15,996 nucleotides of DNA. Source: an uncultured Oscillospiraceae bacterium. GTDB taxonomy: Bacteria; Bacillota_A; Clostridia; Oscillospirales; Oscillospiraceae. Below are positions 7,678 through 15,921 of this stretch, piece by piece. The notes beneath the pieces were generated by a model, which worked only from the letters and a program-made list of their open reading frames with translations, was not told where the DNA came from and searched no databases. The stretch is taken from positions 1 to 15,996 of the forward strand of contig CAAGIU010000161.1 in assembly GCA_900770015.1 (NCBI GenBank), given 5' to 3'. A program made the position numbers and the translations under genes. The stretch's first letter is position 1. Each line of letters starts with the position of its first letter.

Positions 7678-8633
7678 AATGCAGTCCTGTTTTTTTCTAT
7701 CATTATTTGGCCGCGAAAATACGGGCACCAAAGATAACCCATGATAAAATCAGAGGCTATCTGCGTGACAGAACGGTCATTGGAAAAAATGCTGTTCAGT
7801 CGGCTGAAGCAATCCATGCAGATCTTGCCCGGAGGATTCGGTCCGGAAAGCCTTTCTTTGCAGGAAGGTTTGGAGCGGTTGAACTTTTTGGAATACGGAC
7901 CTTTGACTTCGAAATCAAATCGAAATACAATAAGGCGTTGCTGCAAATGCAGACAAATGCGGGCTTTTTTCCTCCGACGGAAGAATCCGGAAAAAGATTT
8001 AAGGATCTGATGCTTTCCTCCATTTCGCAGGCAGATGTCATGGGAATATGGATGTTACCATTTGAAGCATATTACCTGAAGAAATACGGAAAGCGGGATT
8101 TGGAAACGACCTATCTTTTGGATCTTGAGCCATGGAGCGCGCCGGAGAATCCCTGGTCGGCGGCCTTGAAGGGCAAGAAGGTCCTGGTGATTCATCCCTT
8201 TGCCCAGACGATTGAGAAACAGTATCACAGAAGAGAAACGATTTTTCCCGGAACGGATATTCTTCCCCAATTTGAACTGAAAACCCTGAAGGCGGTTCAG
8301 ACTGCGGCGGGGGAACAGGACGAACGGTTTGCAAATTGGTTCGATGCGCTGGAATGGATGTATCAGGAGGCGCTGAAAATCGATTTTGATGTGGCAATCA
8401 TTGGATGCGGCGCATATGGTTTTCCGCTGGCTGCAAAGCTCAGGCAGGCTGGAAAACAGGTTGTTCATCTGGCGGGTGCGACCCAACTGCTGTTTGGAAT
8501 TAAGGGAAAGCGTTGGGAGGAAAACGAAGCCTTTGCCTATGTTCAGAAATTTTTTAATGAGAACTGGGTATTCCCATCCAGCGATGAAAGACCCAGGGAT
8601 GCAGGAAAAGTGGAGAATGGCTGTTATTGGTGA
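7674..8633 (+). CDS. Putative GT-D-fold-like glycosyltransferase, poorly characterised
   Basis: A 319-residue soluble protein resembling proteins from polysaccharide loci that are often left hypothetical or called GT-D fold glycosyltransferases. Visible landmarks are AGRFGAVEL (about 63-71), recalling the R-[YF]-G-x-x-E signature of GT-D enzymes, then KKVLVIHPFAQTIEKQY (about 168-184) and FELKTLKAVQT. A Rossmann-like stretch FDVAIIGCGAYGFPLAA (about 238-254) is followed by HLAGATQLLFGIKGKRW and a conserved-looking C-terminus VENGCYW. There is no signal peptide or membrane span. The family assignment is from memory of motifs and is moderate. If right, it would add a sugar to the repeat unit, possibly glucose-type as for streptococcal DUF1792; substrate is unknown. 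It starts on TTG within the polymerase stop and is AT-rich in its first third. A pyruvyl- or phospho-sugar transferase cannot be excluded. Confidence 0.6.
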   Translation: MKCSPVFFYHYLAAKIRAPKITHDKIRGYLRDRTVIGKNAVQSAEAIHADLARRIRSGKPFFAGRFGAVELFGIRTFDFEIKSKYNKALLQMQTNAGFFPPTEESGKRFKDLMLSSISQADVMGIWMLPFEAYYLKKYGKRDLETTYLLDLEPWSAPENPWSAALKGKKVLVIHPFAQTIEKQYHRRETIFPGTDILPQFELKTLKAVQTAAGEQDERFANWFDALEWMYQEALKIDFDVAIIGCGAYGFPLAAKLRQAGKQVVHLAGATQLLFGIKGKRWEENEAFAYVQKFFNENWVFPSSDERPRDAGKVENGCYW

Positions 8634-8694
8634 AAGCATAGTTTTTTCTGCTTTCCGGCGGCGGGAAGTGGGTTCTGGAGGTTGAAGAAAACGA

Positions 8695-9660
8695 ATGAAT
8701 TGCAATGGAAAAGTGTCTGTTGTTGTTCCCGTATATAATGTGGAAAGCTATCTGGAAAAGTGCATGGATTCGATTGTTGGACAAACATATTCCAATCTGG
8801 AAATAATCCTGGTGAATGACGGCTCCACAGACGGTTCCTGCGAAATATGTGAGAAATATGCCGGTCGCGATGGCAGGATCAAGCTGATTTCAAAGAAAAA
8901 CGGCGGGTTGTCAGACGCGAGAAATGCTGGCATGGATGCAGCTTCGGGGGAATATCTTTTCTTCGTTGACAGTGATGACTTCCTTGAATTGAATGCTATT
9001 TCTGAATTGGTAAGCAGGGCGAAAGCATATGAGGCTGATGTTGTCGTATGCAATTATACCTATGCCCATGAAAAAGACGGAGATCTGATCCCCCTGAGAA
9101 GCAGCGCCGAAGCCCTGGAAATTTATGAGACCGGAACGGATTTTTACCGGAAATGCTGCCGGGATAACAACAGGCTTGGTCATTCCAATCTTGCATGGGG
9201 AAAACTGTACAGGATGAGTCTGTTCAAGGATATCCGATTTCCGGTGGGAAAGATTCATGAGGACGAAATGACAATATATAAGGTGCTGGCGGAAGCGCAC
9301 AGGACGGTTTATCTCGACGATGTGTTATACTACTATGTTGTTAGAGCCGGAAGCATTATGGGAGTGAAAAGTCCAGAACAGGATTTGCACAGGATTGAGG
9401 CCTATGAAGAAAGGTACAGATTTTTTGAAGCAAGAAATGAAAATGAAATCGTGAATCACACGCTGTCACTTCTGCTTGGCGGATATATTCTGGACTATTA
9501 TCGCATTGATAACCCGGAAACGAAAAAAGAGCTTTATGAAAAGTGTAAAGGAGTATTTCGGGACGAACGGAAACGTTTCCATTTTTTAAAGAAATGCCAG
9601 TATGTTTTGTTTTTAGGCTCTCCGAAAATTTATCGGATCGTCAGGAGAATGGATGGCTGA
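8695..9660 (+). CDS. Glycosyltransferase family 2 (EpsJ-like)
   Basis: A 321-residue inverting GT-A glycosyltransferase of the common exopolysaccharide type. Motifs in order: [20 protein letters not shown] (7-26), VNDGSTDGS (40-48), [12 protein letters not shown] (69-80), the DxD motif in FVDSDDFLE (90-98), and the catalytic-base region [12 protein letters not shown] near 185-196, followed by [12 protein letters not shown]. These are the complete hallmarks of active GT2 enzymes. Start ATG 8695 is 61 bases after the GT-D-like gene; the best ribosome site, GGAGGT at 8677-8682, is about 12 bases upstream, rather far but usable. The gene is AT-rich (21 G/C in the 60 bases at 9481-9540). It is the last gene of the polymer-specific core before the GC-rich GDP-sugar module. 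The donor is unknown. Confidence 0.92.
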   Translation: MNCNGKVSVVVPVYNVESYLEKCMDSIVGQTYSNLEIILVNDGSTDGSCEICEKYAGRDGRIKLISKKNGGLSDARNAGMDAASGEYLFFVDSDDFLELNAISELVSRAKAYEADVVVCNYTYAHEKDGDLIPLRSSAEALEIYETGTDFYRKCCRDNNRLGHSNLAWGKLYRMSLFKDIRFPVGKIHEDEMTIYKVLAEAHRTVYLDDVLYYYVVRAGSIMGVKSPEQDLHRIEAYEERYRFFEARNENEIVNHTLSLLLGGYILDYYRIDNPETKKELYEKCKGVFRDERKRFHFLKKCQYVLFLGSPKIYRIVRRMDG

Positions 9661-9790
9661 TTCGAAAAACCAATGCTGCTTACGTGCAAAAGCAAAATGG
9701 GAAATTAATGATTTTACACGTTGTTCTTCCAAACAGAGCAACAATCTCAAAAACAATGGATATTTGCATCAAACAAGTGAGGATGATCCT
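9661..9790 (+). other. Intergenic spacer before gmd
   Basis: The 130-base AT-rich spacer is the longest non-repeat gap within the locus. It can form one weak stem, GTTGTTC (9720-9726) with GAGCAAC (9736-9742) including one G-U pair, without a T-run. I see no convincing -35/-10 pair. It marks the sharp change from AT-rich core genes to the GC-rich GDP-sugar module, so it may be a recombination junction or hold an unrecognised promoter. Confidence 0.35.
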
Positions 9791-10840
9791 ATGAAAAAAG
9801 CACTGATCACCGGCATCACCGGTCAGGATGGCTCTTATCTGGCGGAGCTTCTGCTGGAAAAGGGCTATGAGGTTCACGGCATTACCCGCCGGGCGTCTAT
9901 TTCCAATACCGCCCGCATCGACCATCTGATGGGCCGCATTACCCTGCACGACGGCGACCTGTCCGATTCTTCCTCTCTCATCCGCATCATCGGGCTGGTT
10001 CAGCCGGATGAGATTTACAATCTGGCGGCCCAGAGCCATGTGCAGGTTTCCTTCGATGTGCCGGAATACTCCGGTGATGTGGATGCATTGGGCGTTCTGC
10101 GGATCCTGGAGGCCGTCCGCATTCTGGGTCTGACAAAAAAGACCAGATTCTATCAGGCTTCCACCTCGGAGCTGTTCGGCAAGGTGGAGGAGATTCCCCA
10201 GCGGGAGACCACGCCCTTCCATCCCTATTCCCCCTATGCCGTTGCCAAGCAGTACGGCTTCTGGATTACCAAGGAGTACCGGGAGGCCTACGGCATGTTC
10301 GCGGTGAACGGTATCCTGTTTAACCATGAATCCGAGCGCCGGGGCGAGAACTTCGTCACCCGCAAGATCACCCTGGCTGCCGGACGGATCGCCGAGGGAC
10401 TGCAGGATCATCTGGAGCTGGGAAACATGGACTCCCTCCGGGACTGGGGCTATGCAAAGGACTATGTGGAGTGCATGTGGCTGATCCTGCAGCAGGAGAA
10501 GCCGGAGGACTTCGTCATCGCCACCGGCGAGCAGCACACCGTCCGGGACTTCACCGAGAGAGCCTTTGCAGCCAATGGCATGACCATCCGCTGGGAAGGG
10601 GAGGGCGTTGACGAAAAGGGCTATGACCGGGACACCGGCAAGCTGTTGGTCAGTGTCAATCCCCAGTGGTTCCGTCCGACGGACGTGGACAACCTCTGGG
10701 GGGATCCCACCAAGGCAAAAACCGTCCTGGGCTGGAATCCCCAGAAGACCAGCTATGCCCAGCTGGTGGAGATTATGGCGAAGCACGACCGGGCGCTGGC
10801 CAGACAGGAAAGAGCCGTGAAGGAGGCTGCCGCAAAATGA
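9791..10840 (+). CDS. gmd: GDP-mannose 4,6-dehydratase
   Basis: Converts GDP-D-mannose to GDP-4-keto-6-deoxy-D-mannose, the first committed step toward GDP-L-fucose, in the cytoplasm. The 349-residue short-chain dehydrogenase begins [20 protein letters not shown] with the NADP-binding glycine motif. The catalytic set is present: Thr125 and Glu127 in STSELFG, Tyr149 and Lys153 in [11 protein letters not shown]. The typical [15 protein letters not shown] stretch follows (178-192), and near the C-terminus comes [21 protein letters not shown]. Length fits the family. ATG 9791 follows GAGGAT at good spacing; an upstream in-frame extension from 9653 encodes nothing family-like. Codon use is strongly GC-biased. 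The stop overlaps the fcl start (ATGA), so the two pathway steps are translationally coupled. Other products of the same intermediate, such as GDP-rhamnose, are less likely given the adjacent fcl. Confidence 0.97.
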   Translation: MKKALITGITGQDGSYLAELLLEKGYEVHGITRRASISNTARIDHLMGRITLHDGDLSDSSSLIRIIGLVQPDEIYNLAAQSHVQVSFDVPEYSGDVDALGVLRILEAVRILGLTKKTRFYQASTSELFGKVEEIPQRETTPFHPYSPYAVAKQYGFWITKEYREAYGMFAVNGILFNHESERRGENFVTRKITLAAGRIAEGLQDHLELGNMDSLRDWGYAKDYVECMWLILQQEKPEDFVIATGEQHTVRDFTERAFAANGMTIRWEGEGVDEKGYDRDTGKLLVSVNPQWFRPTDVDNLWGDPTKAKTVLGWNPQKTSYAQLVEIMAKHDRALARQERAVKEAAAK

Positions 10841-11781
10841 TGGAGAAAAACGCAAAAATCTATGTGGCGGGTCACCGGGGCATGGTTGGCTCCGCCATTG
10901 TCCGGGAACTGCAGCGGCAGGGCTACACCAACATCGTCACCCGCACCCACAAGGAGCTGGATCTGTGCCGTCAGGATGCGGTGGAGGCATTTTTCGCGGA
11001 GGAAAAACCGGAATATGTGTTTCTGGCCGCTGCCAAGGTTGGAGGAATCATCGCCAACCAGAATGCCCTGGCGGATTTCATGTACGACAACATGATCCTG
11101 GAGATGAATGTGATCCACTCCGCCTGGAAAAATGGCTGCAAAAAGCTGGAGTTCCTGGGCTCCTCCTGCATTTATCCCCGGATGGCGCCCCAGCCCATGA
11201 AGGAAAGCTGCCTGCTGACCTCCGAGCTGGAGAAGACCAACGAGGCGTATGCGCTGGCGAAGATTTCAGGCCTGAAATACTGTGAGTTCCTGAACCGTCA
11301 GTACGGAACGGATTATATTTCCGTCATGCCCACCAACCTCTATGGTCCCAACGACAACTATCATCCCACCCACAGCCATGTGCTGCCTGCGCTGATCCGC
11401 CGGTTCCACGAGGCCAAGGTGCAGGGAAAGGAAAGCGTCACCTGCTGGGGTGACGGTAGCCCCCTGCGGGAGTTTTTATATGTGGATGACCTGGCCAACT
11501 TGTGCGTCTTCCTGATGAACCACTATTCCGGCAACGAGACCGTCAATGCCGGTACCGGCAAGGAGTTGACCATCCGGGAGCTGACGGAACTGGTGGCAAA
11601 GGTGGTGGGCTATCAGGGCAGGATCGAATGGGATACCTCCAAGCCCAACGGCACCCCCAGAAAGCTGCTGGACGTGTCCAAGGCCACAGCGCTGGGCTGG
11701 ACCTATAAGACCGAGCTGGAGGAGGGCATCCGCCTGTCCTATGCGGATTTCCTGAACAATCCCATGAGAGCCGAACGATAA
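10837..11781 (+). CDS. fcl: GDP-L-fucose synthase (epimerase/reductase)
   Basis: Performs the 3,5-epimerisation and NADPH-dependent 4-reduction of GDP-4-keto-6-deoxymannose to GDP-L-fucose. The 314-residue protein starts [20 protein letters not shown], with the glycine-rich cofactor motif. It carries the expected catalytic residues: Ser109/Ser110 and Cys111 in GSSCIYP, Tyr138 and Lys142 in [11 protein letters not shown], and the histidine region [17 protein letters not shown] (175-191). Length and residue spacing match the E. coli enzyme closely. GGAGG at 10822-10826 is ten bases before ATG 10837, favouring that codon over the ATG three bases later. It overlaps gmd by four bases and is followed 41 bases later by manC. 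A GDP-L-fucose product is therefore well supported from sequence; which glycosyltransferase uses it is not. Confidence 0.96.
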   Translation: MMEKNAKIYVAGHRGMVGSAIVRELQRQGYTNIVTRTHKELDLCRQDAVEAFFAEEKPEYVFLAAAKVGGIIANQNALADFMYDNMILEMNVIHSAWKNGCKKLEFLGSSCIYPRMAPQPMKESCLLTSELEKTNEAYALAKISGLKYCEFLNRQYGTDYISVMPTNLYGPNDNYHPTHSHVLPALIRRFHEAKVQGKESVTCWGDGSPLREFLYVDDLANLCVFLMNHYSGNETVNAGTGKELTIRELTELVAKVVGYQGRIEWDTSKPNGTPRKLLDVSKATALGWTYKTELEEGIRLSYADFLNNPMRAER

Positions 11782-11822
11782 AACCGGGGCTGCTGCAGCT
11801 TCCCGGGTAAGGAGAGAACGAA

Positions 11823-13139
11823 ATGAACATTGTGCTGCTGTCCGGCGGTTCCGGCAAACGGCTCTGGCCGCTTTCCAACGATATTCGATCCAAGCAGTTC
11901 ATCAAAATATTCAAGACCGAGGACGGACAATATGAATCCATGGTGCAGCGGGTCTACCGCCAGATCCGAAGGGCGGACCCGGAGGCTGCGGTGACCATTG
12001 CCACCAGCAGGCCCCAGGTTTCCGCCATCCGCAATCAGCTGGGGGAGAACGTGGGCATTTCCGTGGAGCCCTGCCGCCGGGATACCTTTCCCGCCATTGC
12101 GCTGGTCACCGCCTACCTGACGGATGTGCAGGGCGTGGACCCGGAGCAGACCGTGGTGGTCTGTCCGGTGGACCCCTATGTGCAGGACGATTACTTCGAG
12201 GCGCTGAAGGACCTGTCCCTGCAGGCGCAGAAGGGCGAGGCAAATCTGGTGCTGATGGGCATTGAACCCACCTACCCCTCGGAAAAATACGGCTATATCC
12301 TTCCCAAAACCCAGGAGAAAACCGCAGAGGTAGCCACCTTCAAGGAAAAACCCACGGCAGCCGTTGCGCAGGAGTACATCCGGCAGGGCGCCCTGTGGAA
12401 CGGCGGCGTTTTTGCCTACAAGCTGAAATATGTGCTGCAGAAGGCCCATGAGCTGCTGGACTTCACCGACTATCAGGACCTGTATGCCAAATACGATACG
12501 CTGACGAAAATCTCCTTTGACTACGCCGTGGTGGAAAAGGAAGAAAAAATCCAGGTGATGCGCTTCGGCGGCCAGTGGAAGGACCTGGGCACCTGGAACA
12601 CGCTGACGGAGGCCATGGAGGGCAGCGCCGTGGGCGATGCCATTCTGAATGAAACCTGCAGCAATGTCCATATCATCAACGAGCTGAAGGTTCCCGTGCT
12701 GGCCATGGGGCTGCACGATGTGGTGATCTCTGCCTCCCCGGAGGGCATCCTGGTTTCCGACAAGGAGCAGAGCTCCTATATCAAGCCCTTTGTGGATCAG
12801 ATCGACCAGCAGATCATGTTCGCGGAAAAGAGCTGGGGCAGCTTCCGGGTGCTGGATGTGGAGGCGGAGAGCCTGACCATCAAGGTGACCCTGAACCCGG
12901 GCCACAGCATGAACTACCACAGCCACAGAAACCGGGATGAGGTCTGGGTCGTGACCTCCGGCGTCGGACACACCATCGTGGACGGAATGCTGCAGAAGGT
13001 GCGGCCCGGCGACGTGATTACCATGGAAGCCGGATGCCGCCATACCGTCGTGGCGGAAAGCGAATTGAAGCTGGTGGAAGTCCAGCTGGGCAAGGAGATT
13101 TCCGTCCATGACAAACAGAAGTATGCACTGGAGTACTGA
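11823..13139 (+). CDS. manC: Mannose-1-phosphate guanylyltransferase with C-terminal cupin
   Basis: Makes GDP-mannose from mannose-1-phosphate and GTP. The 438-residue protein opens with the nucleotidyltransferase signature LLSGGSGKRLWPLSN (5-19) and KQF (24-26). Further marks are CPVDPYV (114-120) and FKEKP (173-177), then WNGGVFAYK and GGQWKDLGTWNTL. A cupin domain covers about 340-435, with putative metal ligands His366, His368, Glu373 and His407. Its motif HSHRNRDEVW follows the general cupin pattern HxH(X)4E(X)6G. It differs from the HxHRAEHW that I recall for bifunctional type II phosphomannose isomerases, so isomerase activity is doubtful. A separate ManA follows. ATG 11823 has TAAGGAG eight bases upstream. 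The last 32 bases overlap the start of manA in another frame. The protein is about 40 residues shorter than E. coli ManC. Confidence 0.93.
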   Translation: MNIVLLSGGSGKRLWPLSNDIRSKQFIKIFKTEDGQYESMVQRVYRQIRRADPEAAVTIATSRPQVSAIRNQLGENVGISVEPCRRDTFPAIALVTAYLTDVQGVDPEQTVVVCPVDPYVQDDYFEALKDLSLQAQKGEANLVLMGIEPTYPSEKYGYILPKTQEKTAEVATFKEKPTAAVAQEYIRQGALWNGGVFAYKLKYVLQKAHELLDFTDYQDLYAKYDTLTKISFDYAVVEKEEKIQVMRFGGQWKDLGTWNTLTEAMEGSAVGDAILNETCSNVHIINELKVPVLAMGLHDVVISASPEGILVSDKEQSSYIKPFVDQIDQQIMFAEKSWGSFRVLDVEAESLTIKVTLNPGHSMNYHSHRNRDEVWVVTSGVGHTIVDGMLQKVRPGDVITMEAGCRHTVVAESELKLVEVQLGKEISVHDKQKYALEY

Positions 13140-14130
13140 GGAAGGGAAACACCATCCTTTTTTGCTGCGGCCTGTGGGAAAGGACTATCTCTGGGGCGGC
13201 AGCAGGCTCAACGACGATTTCGCCAAGGGCATAGACCTGTCGCCTCTGGCGGAGACCTGGGAATGCTCCACCCACCCCGACGGCCCCAGCTTGGTTGCCA
13301 GCGGCCAATTTAAAGGGCAGCGGCTGGATGCCGTGCTGAAAGCCCACCCGGAATTTCTGGGAACCCACCCGGTGGTCCGGGGCGAGCTGCCGATTCTCAT
13401 CAAGTTCATCGATGCCAGGCAGAACCTTTCGGTGCAGGTGCACCCCACGGATGATTACGCCTGGAGCCACGAGAACCACCGGATGGGAAAAACGGAAATG
13501 TGGTATGTGCTGGATGCGGCGAAGGATGCCAGGGTGGTGTATGGCCTGCGGTGCGGCATGGACCGGCAGTCCCTTCGCAGGAGCATTGAAAACGGAACCG
13601 TGGAAAAGTACCTGCAGACCGTGCCGGTGCATAAGGATGACCTGTTCTATATTGAGGCGGGGACCATCCACGCCATCGGGGCCGGGGTGCTGCTGGCGGA
13701 AATTCAGGAGAATTCCAATCTGACCTACCGGCTGTACGACTACAACCGGACTGGGAAGGACGGCAAACAGCGCCGGCTGCACATCGACAAAGCCTTGGAC
13801 GTGGCCAACCTCCAAGCCAGCGCGGAGCCCAGGCAGCCCCTTCGGGTGCTGAAATACCGTCCGGGCTGCGCCTCGGAGCTGCTTTGCCGCTGCAAATACT
13901 TTGAGGTCTACCGGATGCTGGTGAATACCGAGCGGTGCAGAAAGCTGGTGGGCTATCAGTCCGACAGCAGCTCCTTCCGGGTGCTGCTGTGTACGGACGG
14001 CTGCGGCTGCGTCAATTATGGGGACGATCAGAGCATCCTGGTTTTCAAGGGCGATTGCATATTCGTCCCCGCCGATTCCGTGAAGCTCAGAATTCACGGA
14101 AAAGCCACCTTCCTGGATGTCCGGGGGTAG
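13108..14130 (+). CDS. manA: Mannose-6-phosphate isomerase, class I (type I)
   Basis: Interconverts fructose-6-phosphate and mannose-6-phosphate, feeding central carbon into GDP-mannose. The 340-residue zinc enzyme has PFLLRPVGKDYLWGGSRL near the start and zinc ligands Gln110 and His112 (SVQVHPTDDY), Glu130 (KTEMWYVL) and His188 (EAGTIHAIGAG). The active-site arginine is in TYRLYDYNR (about 206-214). Size matches the short Bacillus-type enzymes. ATG 13108 lies inside the end of manC, with AAGGAG ten bases upstream. A second ATG at 13123 would shorten the overlap but lacks a comparable site. The overlap suggests that ManC and ManA are made in coupled amounts. The C-terminal jelly-roll part (about 230-340) is less conserved and cysteine-rich, with Cys253 and neighbours; nothing is missing that would suggest inactivity. 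Confidence 0.94.
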   Translation: MTNRSMHWSTEEGKHHPFLLRPVGKDYLWGGSRLNDDFAKGIDLSPLAETWECSTHPDGPSLVASGQFKGQRLDAVLKAHPEFLGTHPVVRGELPILIKFIDARQNLSVQVHPTDDYAWSHENHRMGKTEMWYVLDAAKDARVVYGLRCGMDRQSLRRSIENGTVEKYLQTVPVHKDDLFYIEAGTIHAIGAGVLLAEIQENSNLTYRLYDYNRTGKDGKQRRLHIDKALDVANLQASAEPRQPLRVLKYRPGCASELLCRCKYFEVYRMLVNTERCRKLVGYQSDSSSFRVLLCTDGCGCVNYGDDQSILVFKGDCIFVPADSVKLRIHGKATFLDVRG

Positions 14131-14144
14131 AGGAGAGAGTTACG

Positions 14145-15812
14145 ATGGATTACAAAGCAGAATACCGGCGCTGGCTGCAATGTGCCGACCCGGACCTGAA
14201 GGAAGAATTGTCCGGCTATACCGAAAGACAGATCGAGGATGCCTTCTACCGGAATCTGGCCTTCGGCACCGGCGGCCTCCGGGGCGTCATCGGCGCCGGA
14301 ACCAACCGCATGAATGTGCATACCGTGGCGAAGGCCTCCCAGGGACTAGCGGATTACCTTCTCAAAACCGCCGAAAAGCCCTCGGTGGTGATCGGTTATG
14401 ATTCACGGCTTCGCTCTGACGATTTTGCCAGGGTGGCTGCCGGGGTCTTTGCCGCCAACCATATCCGGGTGCAGCTGTGGCCGGAATTGCTGCCGGTGCC
14501 CACGGTGTCCTTTGCCACCCGGTACCTCCACGCCGATGCCGGCGTGATGATCACCGCGTCCCACAATCCGGCAAAGTACAATGGCTACAAGGTCTACGGC
14601 GCCGACGGCTGCCAGATCACCACGGAAGCTGCCGCCGGAATCCTGGCGGAAATTGAAAAGCTGGATATTTTTGCCGATGTCAGAACCGGGGAGTTTGCCC
14701 GGGCTCTGGCGGACGGATGCATCACATATATTCCCGAAGAGGTGCTGACGGCGTACCTGAAGGAAGTCGAAAATCAGTCCGTCCTCTTTGGGGAAGCGGT
14801 GGACCGGGATGTGGCCATTGTCTATTCTCCGCTGAACGGCACCGGCCTTGTGCCGGTGACCCGGGTGCTGAAGCAGGCGGGCTACACCAACATCACCGTG
14901 GTGGCTGAGCAGGAGCAGCCCGACGGGAATTTCCCCACCTGCCCCTATCCCAATCCCGAGATCCGGGAGGCCATGGCCCTGGGGATCCAGTATGCCAAAA
15001 AGCAGAATGCCGACCTTCTGCTGGCCACCGATCCCGACTGTGACCGGGTGGGCATCGCGGTGAAGGACGGCAAGGGCGAGTATGTGCTGCTGTCCGGCAA
15101 CGAAACGGGGCTGCTGCTTCTGGACTATCTGTGCGCCCAGAGGATCAAGCACGGAAAAATGCCGGAACAGCCTGTGATGGTCAAAACCATTGTCACCATG
15201 GACCTGGGAGAGCGCATTGCCGCGTCCTATGGCGTGGAAACCAGAAACGTGCTCACCGGTTTCAAGTTCATCGGCGAGCAGATCGGCATTCTGGAGAAGT
15301 CCGGCCATGCCGAGCGGTATATCTTTGGCTTCGAGGAGTCCTACGGCTACCTCTCCGGCAGCTATGTGCGCGATAAGGACGGAGTGAATGCTGCGTTTTT
15401 GATCTGCGAAATGTTCAGCTATTACAAAACCAGGGGCATCGGCCTGACGGACAGACTGCAGCAGCTGTACGCCCGGTACGGATACTGCCTGAATACCCTG
15501 CATTCGTATGAGTTTGACGGCGCCGCCGGGTTCGAGAAAATGCAGAAGATCATGGCCCGGTTCCGCCGGGGCGTGGTGACCATCGGCCCGAAGAAGGTAC
15601 AAAAGGTGCTGGATTATGCTCCGGGACTGGACGGACTGCCCAAAGCCGATGTGCTGAAATATCTTCTGGAGGACAACTGCTCCGTGGTGGTGCGTCCTTC
15701 CGGCACGGAGCCAAAGCTGAAAACCTATATCAGCGTCAGCGCGGAAACCAGGGAAGCGGCGCAGAACCTGGAAGCGCAGATCGCCCGGAGTCTGGACGGA
15801 TATTTCGCATAA
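14145..15812 (+). CDS. Phosphomannomutase/phosphoglucomutase (alpha-D-phosphohexomutase family)
   Basis: Moves phosphate between C6 and C1 of a hexose. Here it is most likely the mannose-6-phosphate to mannose-1-phosphate step between ManA and ManC, and it may also make glucose-1-phosphate. The 555-residue protein is the long Firmicute form (PgcA-like). All four domain signatures are visible: phosphoserine loop TASHNP with Ser139, metal site DPDCDR (296-301), sugar-recognition loop FEESYGY (396-402), and phosphate loop RPSGTEPK (517-524). GTGGLRG at 42-48 is the usual N-terminal motif. ATG 14145 has AGGAG nine bases upstream, 14 bases after manA; a longer in-frame reading from 13935 runs through manA and is not credible. 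The FEESYGY version is common in enzymes acting on glucose and mannose, so specificity cannot be decided here. It is the last gene of the module. Confidence 0.94.
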   Translation: MDYKAEYRRWLQCADPDLKEELSGYTERQIEDAFYRNLAFGTGGLRGVIGAGTNRMNVHTVAKASQGLADYLLKTAEKPSVVIGYDSRLRSDDFARVAAGVFAANHIRVQLWPELLPVPTVSFATRYLHADAGVMITASHNPAKYNGYKVYGADGCQITTEAAAGILAEIEKLDIFADVRTGEFARALADGCITYIPEEVLTAYLKEVENQSVLFGEAVDRDVAIVYSPLNGTGLVPVTRVLKQAGYTNITVVAEQEQPDGNFPTCPYPNPEIREAMALGIQYAKKQNADLLLATDPDCDRVGIAVKDGKGEYVLLSGNETGLLLLDYLCAQRIKHGKMPEQPVMVKTIVTMDLGERIAASYGVETRNVLTGFKFIGEQIGILEKSGHAERYIFGFEESYGYLSGSYVRDKDGVNAAFLICEMFSYYKTRGIGLTDRLQQLYARYGYCLNTLHSYEFDGAAGFEKMQKIMARFRRGVVTIGPKKVQKVLDYAPGLDGLPKADVLKYLLEDNCSVVVRPSGTEPKLKTYISVSAETREAAQNLEAQIARSLDGYFA

Positions 15813-15863
15813 TTTGCGCAAAATCCAAAACCTGCGCCCCGGACGGCTGAAGTCATACGCCTA

Positions 15864-15878
15864 AGGCAACACCGCTTA
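15864..15878. repeat. 15-bp terminus shared with the palindromic element (copy C)
   Basis: AGGCAACACCGCTTA is identical to the first 15 bases of the element at 4211. It lies 51 bases after the phosphohexomutase stop. The sequence beyond it is AT-rich and unlike the interior of copy B, so this is either a different element with related ends or a rearranged copy. The opposite end is beyond the window. Confidence 0.65.
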
Positions 15879-15921
15879 TACTAATTCTTGATAAAAAGAT
15901 TTAATCAGCAGCGCAGGGATA

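Noticed and set aside
9653..9790. In-frame extension of gmd back to 9653.
   Set aside because: The 46 extra residues have no family similarity and overlap the previous gene's end; ATG 9791 has a ribosome site and begins at the NADP-binding motif.
13935..14144. In-frame extension of the phosphohexomutase into manA.
   Set aside because: The extension reads manA in a wrong frame and gives low-complexity Arg/Gly-rich sequence; ATG 14145 with AGGAG is a clear start.
15813..15863. A terminator after the phosphohexomutase, because of the TTTGCGCAAA palindrome.
   Set aside because: The palindrome is only five base pairs per arm without a loop and has no T-run; it does not meet terminator criteria.
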